From NCBI GenBank assembly GCA_963746175.1, contig CAVVAH010000004.1, positions 186,001 to 250,000 on the forward strand: DNA of 64,000 bases. The letters run 5' to 3'. This DNA comes from CAVVAH01 sp963746175. GTDB lineage: Bacteria; Actinomycetota; Actinomycetes; JACCUZ01. The notes beneath the pieces were generated by a model, which saw only the letters and a program-made list of their open reading frames with translations, was not told the origin of the DNA and did not search any database. The first letter of the stretch is position 1. Every line of letters begins with the position of its first letter. Of the stretch, positions 16,269 through 25,058 are shown piece after piece. A program made the position numbers and the translations under genes.

Positions 16269-17048
16269 ATGCCCGAGAAGGACACGACCCCGCTGACGGA
16301 CGCCGAGCTCGCGGCCGAGGCCGGCACCGCACTGCCGCCCAAGGAGGTCATCTCGCTGCTCGACCTCAACGCCGACCTCGACCTCGGCCTCGACGTCGCA
16401 GCGCCGATCGACCTCGCGATCGCGGCCAACGCGAACGTCGCGGCCCCGATCAACGCGGCCGTCGGTGCCAACATCCTCTCGGCCGCCTCGACCGCCCAGT
16501 CGCTGGCCGACCAGGGCGTGCAGATCGACCAGGGCATCAGCGGCGAGGCCGTTGCCACCGCGCCGCAGGACAGCACGATCGGCCAGGGCGACAGCGTGGC
16601 CGACAACCCGACCGACACCGGCGGTACGACGCCGGCCGACGGCACGACGGGCGGTACGACGCCGGCCGACGGTACGACGCCGGCCGACGGTACGACGCCG
16701 GCAGCCGGCACCGCGGCCGACCCGGGCGCGGTCACCTCCGACCCGGCCTCGCTGCTGGACGGCGACCTGCTGAACGTCGACGTCAACGTGAACCTCGACG
16801 CCGACCTCGCCGCGCCGATCGCCGGTGCGGTGGCGGCCAACGCCAACGTGGCCGCGCCGGTCGACGCCGCCGCCTCGGCGAACGTCGGCTCCATCGGCTC
16901 GTCCGCCACGGCGATCGCCGACCAGGACGCCATCATCAGCCAGCACCTCGACGACGTCACGGCCAACGCGACCGCGGACCAGACGTCGGACATCAGCCAG
17001 GGCGACGAGGTCCCGGCCGACGACAGCTCCACGACCGCCGGCCAGTAG
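16269..17048 (+). CDS. Acidic internally duplicated Ala/Asp/Asn-rich protein, unknown function
   Basis: A 259-residue protein I do not recognise. It has no signal peptide, no transmembrane segment and no cysteine. Residues 31-108 and 168-246 are two copies of one unit, sharing AANANVAAP, a following AA-x-x-AN stretch, a S-x-A-x-A-x-A-D-Q run and the ending ISQGD or IGQGD. They are joined by a flexible linker of GTTPAD repeats (residues 119-146). Translation starts at ATG 16269, which has a strong GGAGGAG seven bases upstream. Only 15 bases separate it from a PqqD-domain M50 protease gene, so the two are surely one transcript. It may be the substrate, chaperone or partner of that protease; no function is established. 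Confidence 0.8.
   Translation: MPEKDTTPLTDAELAAEAGTALPPKEVISLLDLNADLDLGLDVAAPIDLAIAANANVAAPINAAVGANILSAASTAQSLADQGVQIDQGISGEAVATAPQDSTIGQGDSVADNPTDTGGTTPADGTTGGTTPADGTTPADGTTPAAGTAADPGAVTSDPASLLDGDLLNVDVNVNLDADLAAPIAGAVAANANVAAPVDAAASANVGSIGSSATAIADQDAIISQHLDDVTANATADQTSDISQGDEVPADDSSTTAGQ
16623..16706 (+). repeat. 18-bp tandem repeats encoding GTTPAD
   Basis: Units of GGTACGACGCCGGCCGAC begin at 16623, 16653 and 16671, with a degenerate copy at 16689 and a 12-base partial unit at 16641. They stay in frame and form the linker between the two duplicated halves of the acidic protein. Copy number could vary by slippage without breaking the frame. Confidence 0.85.
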
Positions 17049-17063
17049 CCGCGCACTCCCGAC

Positions 17064-19436
17064 GTGACGGCGACGCCGGACGCTCCCACCCGCACGGGCA
17101 CCTCGCCGGAGGTGCCCGTGCGGGCCGCTGGCGTCGAGCTGATCGGCGAGCTCCCCGGCTCCGGCTACAAGGAGCCGCCGGCGCTCGTGCGACGGTCCGA
17201 CGGCCAGACCGTCCAGCTGACCCGGCTGCTCTACGTCGTCCTCGAGGAGATCGACGGCCGGCGGACGTACGACGAGCTGGCCGAGGCAGTCAGCTCGGCC
17301 TTCGGTCGCGGCGTGACCGCCGACCAGGTGCGCCGGCTCGTCGACGGCCGGCTGAGGCCCCTGGGTGTGCTGGTGCGCCCCGACGGCTCCGAGCCCGAGC
17401 TGCGCCGGTCGAACCCGCTGCTGGCGGTGAAGCTCAAGAAGGTCGTCACCGACCCCGCGGTGACCCGCCGGCTCACGGCGCCCTTCGCGGTGTTCTTCCA
17501 CCCGCTCGTCGTGGTACCGCTCACGCTCGCGTTCGTGGCCGTCGCGGGGTGGGTGCTCTTCCACGAGGGCCTTGCCGCCGCGACACGCGACGCGTTCACC
17601 CAGCCCGGGCTGTTCCTGCTGGTCCTCGCCATCACTGCGGTGTCGGCCGGCTTCCACGAGTTCGGCCACGCCGCCGCGTGCCGCTACGGCGGCGCGACGC
17701 CGGGCGCCATGGGCGCCGGGCTCTACCTGGTGTGGCCGGCGTTCTACACCGAGGTGAGCGACAGCTACCGCCTCGGTCGGGGCGGCCGGGTCCGGGTCGA
17801 CCTCGGCGGTCTCTACTTCAACGCGGTCTTCGCGCTGGCGATGTTCGCCGTGTGGGCTGTCGTGCACTGGGAGGCGCTGCTGCTCGTCATCGGCGCCCAG
17901 GTGCTCCAGATGCTGCGCCAGCTGGCGCCGTTCGTCCGGTTCGACGGCTACCACATCCTCGCCGACGTGACCGGTGTCCCGGACCTCTACTCGCACATCA
18001 AGCCGACGCTGCTCGGGCTGCTCCCGCAGAACTGGCGCACGCCCTCGCCGCTGACCCGGTCGGCCCGCACCGTCGTGGCGGTCTGGGTGCTCGTCGTCGT
18101 ACCGACCCTGCTGCTGTCATTGGTGATGATGGTGGTGGCGCTCCCCCGCGCCATCGGCACCGCGTGGGAGAGCCTCCGCGTCCAGTCGCACGCGCTGGCA
18201 GCAGCCTGGTCCGACCACGCGTGGGCGACCGTCGGCGTGCGGGTCGTGTCGATCCTCGCCATCGCACTGCCGGTGCTCGCGATGGTCTACCTGCTCGTCC
18301 GCGTCGTGCGTCGGACGGTTCGCTCGGTGCGCCGCTCGACCGAGGGCCGTCCCGTCCGGCGGGCCGTCGCCGTCGTCACCGCGCTGGCGCTGCTCGGCGG
18401 CCTGGCGTACGCCTGGTGGCCCGGCGACGAGAAGTACCGCCCGATCCGGCCCACCGAGCGCGGCACGGTCTTCGACGCCGTCCCCGCGGCACTTGCCCAG
18501 CGGGCACCGGTCCTGCGGGGAGCCGCACCGGAGCAGCCGGCCGCGACGTCGCTGCGCGAGGGCCAGCAGGGCACTGCGCAGACGCTGTGGGCCAGCGACG
18601 AGAAGCCGCCGCCGAAGGACGAGCCGCAGCTCGCCCTGGTGCTGGTGCCGGCCGACGTGGCGCCGCACGGCGCCGAGGGCGCCACCGACGCCCCGGCGGC
18701 GGCAGCCGAGGCACCGACCTGGGTCTTCCCGTTCGACCCGCCGGACGCGCCCGGCGAGGGTGACAACCAGGCGCTGGCCGTCAACACCACCGACGGGACC
18801 GTGCGCTACGACGTGGCGTTCGCTCTCGTGTGGGCCGACGGCAGCAGCGACGTCGACAACACCAACGAGGCCTACGCGTTCGCCAGCTGCAGGCAGTGCG
18901 CAGCGGTCGCGGTCGGCTTCCAGGTCGTGCTGGTCCTCGGCCAGGCCAACGTCGTCGTGCCGCAGAACCTCTCGGCGGCCGTCAACTACGACTGCATCCA
19001 GTGCGTCGCGTACTCGCTGGCCCAGCAGCTGGTCATCACCCTCGACGGCCCGCTCAGCGATGCGGGGACCGCCGCGCTCGAGGCGGTCTGGCAGCAGGTC
19101 CTCGCCTTCGGCAGCTCGATCACCGACGTCCCGCTCGACCAGATCCAGTCGAAGCTGGCGGGGTTCGAGCAGCAGATCGTCGACATCGTGCAGGCGGAGA
19201 GCGACGGCGAGACGCCGACACCGTCACCGGGGGTCGCCACTCCCAGCGGGTCGGAGACGCCGGGTGCGGCCACGGAGGCTCCCGTGCCGTCAACGGAGGG
19301 CGGCAGCGCGACGGGCGAGCCGAGCGGTTCCCCCACGGCCGACGACAGCACCTCGCCGAGCAGCGAGCCGTCCACCTCACCGAGCGCCGACCCGACGGAC
19401 AGCGCGCAGCCGACCACCGAGGTCGTCACGCAGTAG
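17064..19436 (+). CDS. PqqD-domain M50 family membrane zinc metallopeptidase
   Basis: A 790-residue intramembrane protease. Residues about 45-105 form a PqqD-like winged fold (LTRLLYVVLEEIDGRRTYDE), a domain used to bind peptides in RiPP pathways. Transmembrane helices follow; one carries the zinc motif HEFGH at 198-202, and D294 in FVRFDGYHILADVTG fits the third ligand of M50 enzymes. Five or more further helices precede a hydrophobic segment near residue 440. The extracytoplasmic C-terminal domain has two C-x2-C pairs (ASCRQCAA and YDCIQCVAY) and ends in a Ser/Thr/Pro-rich tail of ~80 residues. GTG at 17064 follows the acidic repeat protein by 15 bases. It is annotated in relatives as a putative peptide zinc metalloprotease; the true substrate is unknown. 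Confidence 0.85.
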   Translation: MTATPDAPTRTGTSPEVPVRAAGVELIGELPGSGYKEPPALVRRSDGQTVQLTRLLYVVLEEIDGRRTYDELAEAVSSAFGRGVTADQVRRLVDGRLRPLGVLVRPDGSEPELRRSNPLLAVKLKKVVTDPAVTRRLTAPFAVFFHPLVVVPLTLAFVAVAGWVLFHEGLAAATRDAFTQPGLFLLVLAITAVSAGFHEFGHAAACRYGGATPGAMGAGLYLVWPAFYTEVSDSYRLGRGGRVRVDLGGLYFNAVFALAMFAVWAVVHWEALLLVIGAQVLQMLRQLAPFVRFDGYHILADVTGVPDLYSHIKPTLLGLLPQNWRTPSPLTRSARTVVAVWVLVVVPTLLLSLVMMVVALPRAIGTAWESLRVQSHALAAAWSDHAWATVGVRVVSILAIALPVLAMVYLLVRVVRRTVRSVRRSTEGRPVRRAVAVVTALALLGGLAYAWWPGDEKYRPIRPTERGTVFDAVPAALAQRAPVLRGAAPEQPAATSLREGQQGTAQTLWASDEKPPPKDEPQLALVLVPADVAPHGAEGATDAPAAAAEAPTWVFPFDPPDAPGEGDNQALAVNTTDGTVRYDVAFALVWADGSSDVDNTNEAYAFASCRQCAAVAVGFQVVLVLGQANVVVPQNLSAAVNYDCIQCVAYSLAQQLVITLDGPLSDAGTAALEAVWQQVLAFGSSITDVPLDQIQSKLAGFEQQIVDIVQAESDGETPTPSPGVATPSGSETPGAATEAPVPSTEGGSATGEPSGSPTADDSTSPSSEPSTSPSADPTDSAQPTTEVVTQ

Positions 19437-19461
19437 CGGGTCCGGCCGCGGCTGCCGGCCG

Positions 19462-20007
19462 CTAGCCCCCGCCGGTGGCGCGCGACCGGAGGATGGCCTC
19501 GCGCCGGGCCAGGCGGTGCTCGCGCCGGATCTCGGCCTCCCCGAACCGGCGTCGGTCCTCCGCGGTCTCGGGCTCCACCTGCGGGACCGGTCGCGGTCGA
19601 CCGTCCTCGTCGACCGCCACGAACACGAGGTACGCGGTGGCGACCCGCACCGGTTCGACCCCCGCCTCGTCCCACGGCTCGGCGAGCACCCGGACCCCGA
19701 CCTCCATCGACGTGCGGCCGGCCCAGTTCACCTGTGCGGCCGCGTGCACCAGGTCGCCGACGCGCACCGGCTCGAGGAAGTCCATCTCGTCCATCGACGC
19801 CGTGACCGCCGCTCCCCCGGAGTGCCGCTGCGCGACGACGCCCGCGACGTCGTCGACGAGCTTCATCACGACACCGCCGTGCACCGTGCCGAGCAGGTTC
19901 GTGTCCAGCACGGTCATGATCCGGCTCAGCGTGCTGCGCGCCGCGCTGGTGGGTTTCCCGGCGTGAGGTGCGTCACCCGGCCGGGCGTCGAGCGGTGCGT
20001 CGGTCAC
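19462..20007 (-). CDS. Hotdog-fold acyl-CoA thioesterase
   Basis: A 181-residue BfiT/YciA-type acyl-CoA hydrolase. The family pattern is seen in MTVLDTNLLGTVHGGVVMKLVDDVAG, where the Asp/Asn and the GG before a helix shape the active site, followed by VTASMDEMDFLEPVRVGDLV. Such enzymes release fatty acids from CoA in the cytoplasm. GTG at 20007 is supported by TACCCT eight bases upstream, implying a leaderless mRNA. A start at the internal Met would remove about 25 residues. It is divergent from the second LCP gene and convergent with the M50 protease gene, with 25 bases between stops. Confidence 0.9.
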   Translation of the reverse strand: MTDAPLDARPGDAPHAGKPTSAARSTLSRIMTVLDTNLLGTVHGGVVMKLVDDVAGVVAQRHSGGAAVTASMDEMDFLEPVRVGDLVHAAAQVNWAGRTSMEVGVRVLAEPWDEAGVEPVRVATAYLVFVAVDEDGRPRPVPQVEPETAEDRRRFGEAEIRREHRLARREAILRSRATGGG

Positions 20008-20015
20008 AGGTCGCA

Positions 20016-20025
20016 AGGGTACGGT
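20016..20025. promoter_or_regulatory. Overlapping divergent -10 boxes
   Basis: AGGGTACGGT contains TACCCT on the minus strand (20016-20021), eight bases before the thioesterase GTG, and TACGGT on the plus strand (20020-20025), about 50 bases before the LCP start. One short symmetric site may fire both ways. Confidence 0.4.
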
Positions 20026-20074
20026 CGACACTCCCGGCCGGAGCGGCGGGACAGGACCGACGACGAGGTGGCAC

Positions 20075-21301
20075 GTGGCTGGATCGCACGAGTGGCCCGA
20101 GGGCTGGTCCCGCGGCGGCTCGTCCGGCGGCGGCGGCACCCGCCGGCCCGATCGCGACGCCGACCGCACACCCAGGCCCGATCACGACGCCGACCGCACA
20201 CCCCGGCCCGATCACGACGCCGACCGCACCCAGGTGCTGCGGCCGCCGGTCCGCACGGCGACGCCGGCCGCCGCGGGCGCGGCGTACCGCGGCAACGCGG
20301 CGACCGAGACCGAGAAGCCGCGGCGCGGCGACCACCCGCCGCCGCCGTTCGCACGGCCGAAGACCCAGGGTGGTGGCGGCCGCCGCTTGGTGCGCCGGGT
20401 GCTGCTCGCGCTGCTGCTGGTGGTGGTGCTCGTCGTCGGCATGCTGGTCTACTTCGTCTCGCGGATCGACAAGGTCGACGCCCTGCGCGACTACGACGGC
20501 CGACCCGTTGCCGGCTCCGGCACCAACTGGCTGGTCGTCGGCTCGGACAGCCGCGAAGGGCTGACCGACGAGCAGGTCAAGGACCTGCACCTCGGCAAGG
20601 TGGGCGGCCAGCGCACCGACACGATCATCCTGCTGCACAAGCCGGCGAGCGGCGCGCCGACGCTGGTCAGCCTGCCCCGCGACTCCTACGTCCCGATCCC
20701 CGGTCACGGCCGGAACAAGCTCAACGCGGCGTACGCCATCGGCGGGCCCGCCCTGCTGGCCCGGACCGTCGAGACCGTGACGGGGCTGCGGATCGACCAC
20801 TACGCAGCGGTCGGCTTCGGCGGGTTCGTCGGGATGACCGACGCCGTCGGCGGCGTCGAGCTCTGTCCCAAGCAGCACATCCGCGACCGCAAGAGCGGCC
20901 TGAACGTGGCCAAGGGCTGCCAGGAGATGGACGGCGCGACCGCACTGGCGTACGTCCGGGCGCGCTACTTCGACCCCCAGGGCGACCTGGGCCGGGTGAA
21001 GAGGCAGCAGGAGTTCCTCGGCGCGGTCTTCGACGAGGCGGTGAGCCCGGCCACGCTGCTCAACCCGTTCCGGGTCCTGTCGCTCGGCAACGCGGCGACC
21101 ACGGCGCTCACCATCGACGAGCGCGACGGCACGATCTCACTGGTGCGGTTCGCGTTCACGATGCGCGCCGTCGCCGGCGGCGACGGCAAGCGGATCACCG
21201 TGCCCGTCTCGGACATCAACTACCAGACGCCCGCCGGGTCGGCCGTGAAGTGGGACCGCCAGAAGGCGCTCGACCTCTTCCACTCGCTGCGCGAGAACTG
21301 A
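20075..21301 (+). CDS. LytR-CpsA-Psr (LCP) family protein
   Basis: A 408-residue single-pass ligase. The cytoplasmic tail (about 100 residues) contains three RPDHDADRTP-like decapeptides, then one transmembrane helix (VLLALLLVVVLVVGMLVYF) and the extracellular LCP domain. This has RTDTIILLHK, VSLPRDSYVPIPG and RNKLNAAYAIGG, with arginines that bind the polyprenyl pyrophosphate, and ALAYVRARYFDPQGDLGR. Unlike the paralogue at 14629 it has no LytR_C domain. It should transfer a glycopolymer to peptidoglycan. GTG 20075 has GAGGTGG close upstream. It is a second candidate ligase for the polymer made by region 1. Confidence 0.93.
   Translation: MAGSHEWPEGWSRGGSSGGGGTRRPDRDADRTPRPDHDADRTPRPDHDADRTQVLRPPVRTATPAAAGAAYRGNAATETEKPRRGDHPPPPFARPKTQGGGGRRLVRRVLLALLLVVVLVVGMLVYFVSRIDKVDALRDYDGRPVAGSGTNWLVVGSDSREGLTDEQVKDLHLGKVGGQRTDTIILLHKPASGAPTLVSLPRDSYVPIPGHGRNKLNAAYAIGGPALLARTVETVTGLRIDHYAAVGFGGFVGMTDAVGGVELCPKQHIRDRKSGLNVAKGCQEMDGATALAYVRARYFDPQGDLGRVKRQQEFLGAVFDEAVSPATLLNPFRVLSLGNAATTALTIDERDGTISLVRFAFTMRAVAGGDGKRITVPVSDINYQTPAGSAVKWDRQKALDLFHSLREN
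20144..20233 (+). repeat. Three 30-bp tandem repeats in the LCP N-terminal tail
   Basis: Copies at 20144-20173, 20174-20203 and 20204-20233 encode RPDRDADRTP, RPDHDADRTP and RPDHDADRTQ. The nucleotide identity is near perfect, pointing to recent duplication in a disordered region. Confidence 0.9.
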
Positions 21302-21320
21302 CGACCCCCGGGCCCGGCTG

Positions 21321-21995
21321 CTACCGGCCGAGCCGGGCGCGACCGGCCCGGAGGAACCCCAGTGCGAGCGCCGGCGAGGTCAGCTCGTCCCACGTCCTCG
21401 ACGCGCCGAAGGGCGCGTTCCAGAACGGGTCCGGCGGCGGTTCCGAGTGCGGCCCGACGTAGGCGTAGGGCGTCGCGATCCACTCGTCGCCCGGTGAGAA
21501 GCCGTAGTTGACGGCGCCCGCAGTGAGGCCGAGGTCGAAGTGCTCGGGGTAGACGACCGGCCGGGTCGGCTCCTCGCCCGGGAGGTCCTCGGCGGCGAGG
21601 GCCGTGAGCGCCTCGTGGCCGAGCACGAACCAGCCTGCGAGAGCAGCCGCAGCGGCGGGGTCCACGTGGAGCGCGGCGTGCGGGTCGTACGGCGTGCCGG
21701 GTGGGTGCTTCGTCCACGGGAAGCCCGGCTCCAGGCCCACTGCCTCGGCCGTCTCCGCCAGCGTCGTCAGCCGCGTCCGGCGGACGCGCCCGGCACCGGT
21801 CACGACGACCTCGTCGCCGTCCAGCGAGACGACCCGGCCGTCCGGCAGCTCCGGGGTCCGGACGCCGGTCGCACCGGGCAGCAAGGCGATCTGGCCGGTG
21901 GCCCGCTTCACCGTGGCCGACAGGAGGTGCTCGGCCGCACGGTGCAGGGACTCGCGGGTGGTCCGGAGGACATCGGCGGGTGGCGTCGTGGTCAC
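21321..21995 (-). CDS. Conserved hypothetical protein
   Basis: A 224-residue soluble protein I cannot place in a named family. It has no signal peptide or membrane segment. An N-terminal helical part (DVLRTTRESLHRAAEHLLSATVKRA) is followed by a region with LPDGRVVSLDGDEVVV and HFDLGLTAGAVNYGFSPGDEWIATPYAYVGPH, which is aromatic- and proline-rich and looks conserved. Codon bias matches its neighbours. GTG at 21995 is the start that avoids an improbable cysteine/glycine-rich extension. It is convergent with the LCP gene (19 bases between stops) and lies downstream of the acyl-CoA dehydrogenase. No function is claimed. Confidence 0.75.
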   Translation of the reverse strand: MTTTPPADVLRTTRESLHRAAEHLLSATVKRATGQIALLPGATGVRTPELPDGRVVSLDGDEVVVTGAGRVRRTRLTTLAETAEAVGLEPGFPWTKHPPGTPYDPHAALHVDPAAAAALAGWFVLGHEALTALAAEDLPGEEPTRPVVYPEHFDLGLTAGAVNYGFSPGDEWIATPYAYVGPHSEPPPDPFWNAPFGASRTWDELTSPALALGFLRAGRARLGR

Positions 21996-22124
21996 GCCCC
22001 ACTGTCTCGCGCCGCACCCGGGCGAGGCAGCCCTGTTGTCGGCCTCTGCGTACCCGAAAGACGGTTCACCCGCCGGCGTCACGCTGAGCAGCTGCCGATT
22101 CGCTCATTGATCCGTCCGTCAGCG

Positions 22125-23276
<1,152 letters not shown>

Positions 23277-23282
23277 CCCGGC

Positions 23283-23288
23283 AGGGTA
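23283..23288 (-). promoter_or_regulatory. -10 box, acyl-CoA dehydrogenase (leaderless)
   Basis: TACCCT on the minus strand ends six bases before GTG 23276, the spacing expected when transcription begins at the start codon. Confidence 0.5.
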
Positions 23289-23340
23289 CGGCGGCGCGGT
23301 GGCGCGCGGGCGGCCGGGCCGGGCAGGCCGGTGGCCTCGG

Positions 23341-23346
23341 TAGCCT
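23341..23346 (+). promoter_or_regulatory. -10 box, UDP-glucose dehydrogenase (leaderless)
   Basis: TAGCCT ends six bases before ATG 23353 and no ribosome site is visible, consistent with a leaderless mRNA. Confidence 0.5.
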
Positions 23347-23352
23347 GTCGGC

Positions 23353-24669
23353 ATGACCTTGCGCCTCAGCGTCCTCGGCACCGGCTACCTCGGTGCGACG
23401 CACGCCGCCGCCATGGCCGAGCTCGGCTTCGACGTCATCGGCATGGACGTGGACGAGGAGAAGGTGGCCGGGCTCACCGAGGGCCGCGCTCCGATGTACG
23501 AGCCCGACCTCGAGCCGCTGCTGCGCAAGGGCGTCGAGAGCGGCCGGCTGCGGTTCACCACGTCGTACGCCGAGGCGGCAACTGCCGACGTGCACTTCCT
23601 CTGCGTCGGGACCCCGCAGCGCAAGGGTGAGTACGCCGCCGACATGCGCTACGTCGACGGCGTGGTCGACGGGCTGGCTCCGCACCTGGAACGCCCGACC
23701 CTCGTGGTCGGCAAGTCGACGGTGCCGGTGGGCACCGCGGCCCGGCTGCAGGCGCGGCTGGTCGAGCTGGCACCGGCCGGTGCCGGCGCCGAGCTGGCGT
23801 GGAACCCGGAGTTCCTCCGCGAGGGGTTCGCCGTCGAGGACACCATGCACCCCGACCGGATCGTGGTGGGCACCGACTCGGAGCGAGCCGAAGGGCTCCT
23901 GCGCGAGGTCTACGCCAGCATGATCGACGACGGCACGCCGTTCCTCGTCACCGACTTCGCCACCGCCGAGCTGGTCAAGGTCTCGGCCAACGCCTTCCTG
24001 GCGACCAAGATCTCGTTCATCAACGCGATGGCCGAGCTGTGCGAGGCGACCGGTGCCGACGTGACGATGCTGGCGGACGCGATCGGCCACGACGACAGGA
24101 TCGGCCGGAAGTTCCTCAACGCCGGTCTCGGGTTCGGCGGCGGCTGCCTGCCCAAGGACATCCGTGCGTTCATGGCCCGGGCCGGCGAGCTGGGCGTCGA
24201 CCAGGCGCTGTCCTTCCTCCGCGAGGTCGACGCGATCAACATGCGGCGCAGGGCGCACGTCGTCGACCGGGCGCGCGACGCCTGCGGCGGCAACCTGCTC
24301 GGCCAGCGAGTGGCCGTGCTCGGCGCCACGTTCAAGCCCAACAGCGACGACGTGCGCGACTCGCCGGCTCTCAACGTGGCCGGCCAGATCCAGCTGCAGG
24401 GCGCCCAGGTCACCGTCTACGACCCGCGCGGCAACGAGAACGCGAAGAAGCTGTTCCCCACGCTGTCCTACGCCGACTCGGCGGTCGAGGCGTGCGAGGG
24501 CGCCGACCTGGTGCTGCACCTCACGGAGTGGCAGGAGTTCCGCGAGATGGATCCGGCGGTGCTCTCGGCCGTGGTCCGGCAGAAGGTCGTGATCGACGGA
24601 CGCAACGCCCTCGACCGCGAGCGCTGGCGCGAGGCGGGCTGGGTCTACGGGTCGCTCGGCCGCCCGTGA
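23353..24669 (+). CDS. ugd: UDP-glucose 6-dehydrogenase
   Basis: A 438-residue NAD-dependent four-electron dehydrogenase that makes UDP-glucuronate, a precursor of acidic surface glycans. The NAD loop is VLGTGYLGATHA, the catalytic cysteine is C265 in GFGGGCLPKD, and the second Rossmann domain has VAVLGATFKPNSDDVRDSPA. Length and motifs are those of active enzymes. The ATG is preceded by a -10-like box at six bases rather than a ribosome site. It overlaps the CoA-binding protein gene by GTGA. Its product could supply the nearby glycosyltransferases. Confidence 0.95.
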   Translation: MTLRLSVLGTGYLGATHAAAMAELGFDVIGMDVDEEKVAGLTEGRAPMYEPDLEPLLRKGVESGRLRFTTSYAEAATADVHFLCVGTPQRKGEYAADMRYVDGVVDGLAPHLERPTLVVGKSTVPVGTAARLQARLVELAPAGAGAELAWNPEFLREGFAVEDTMHPDRIVVGTDSERAEGLLREVYASMIDDGTPFLVTDFATAELVKVSANAFLATKISFINAMAELCEATGADVTMLADAIGHDDRIGRKFLNAGLGFGGGCLPKDIRAFMARAGELGVDQALSFLREVDAINMRRRAHVVDRARDACGGNLLGQRVAVLGATFKPNSDDVRDSPALNVAGQIQLQGAQVTVYDPRGNENAKKLFPTLSYADSAVEACEGADLVLHLTEWQEFREMDPAVLSAVVRQKVVIDGRNALDRERWREAGWVYGSLGRP

Positions 24670-25058
24670 CCGATCGCGACACCGTGCGCGAGGTCCTCGG
24701 GCTGCACACCTGGGCAGTCGTCGGGCTGCGCGACAACCCGGCCCGCGCCGCCCACGGGGTGGCCCGGTTCCTGCAGGACCACGGCCGGCGCATCGTCCCC
24801 GTCCACCGCATGCCGCAGGACGTCTTCGGCGAGCAGGCGTACGCGCGACTTGCCGAGATCCCGCACCCGGTGGACGTGGTCGACGTCTTCGTCAACAGCA
24901 CCCTTGCGGGTGACGTCGCCGACCAGGCCGTCGCGATCGGGGCGAAGGCGGTGTGGTTCCAGCTCGGCGTCGTCGACGAGGACGCTGCCGCGCGGGTGCG
25001 CGAGGCCGGCCTGCTCATGGTCATGGACCGCTGCCCGGTGATCGAGTGGAACGCGTGA
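24666..25058 (+). CDS. CoA-binding domain protein (YccU-like)
   Basis: A 130-residue single-domain Rossmann protein of the CoA_binding_2 family. It has WAVVGLRDNPARAAHGVARFLQDHG, then IVPVHRMPQDVFGEQAYARLAEIP, VDVVDVFVNS and AIGAKAVWFQLGVVDEDAAA, ending MDRCPVIEW, all family landmarks. The biochemical role of these proteins is not settled. GTG at 24666 overlaps the ugd stop and its own stop overlaps the next gene, both as GTGA, placing it in the middle of a three-gene operon. Confidence 0.9.
   Translation: MTDRDTVREVLGLHTWAVVGLRDNPARAAHGVARFLQDHGRRIVPVHRMPQDVFGEQAYARLAEIPHPVDVVDVFVNSTLAGDVADQAVAIGAKAVWFQLGVVDEDAAARVREAGLLMVMDRCPVIEWNA

Noticed and set aside
20144..20233. Short regularly spaced repeats as a CRISPR array
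   Set aside because: The units are contiguous with no spacers and are in frame within an LCP gene.
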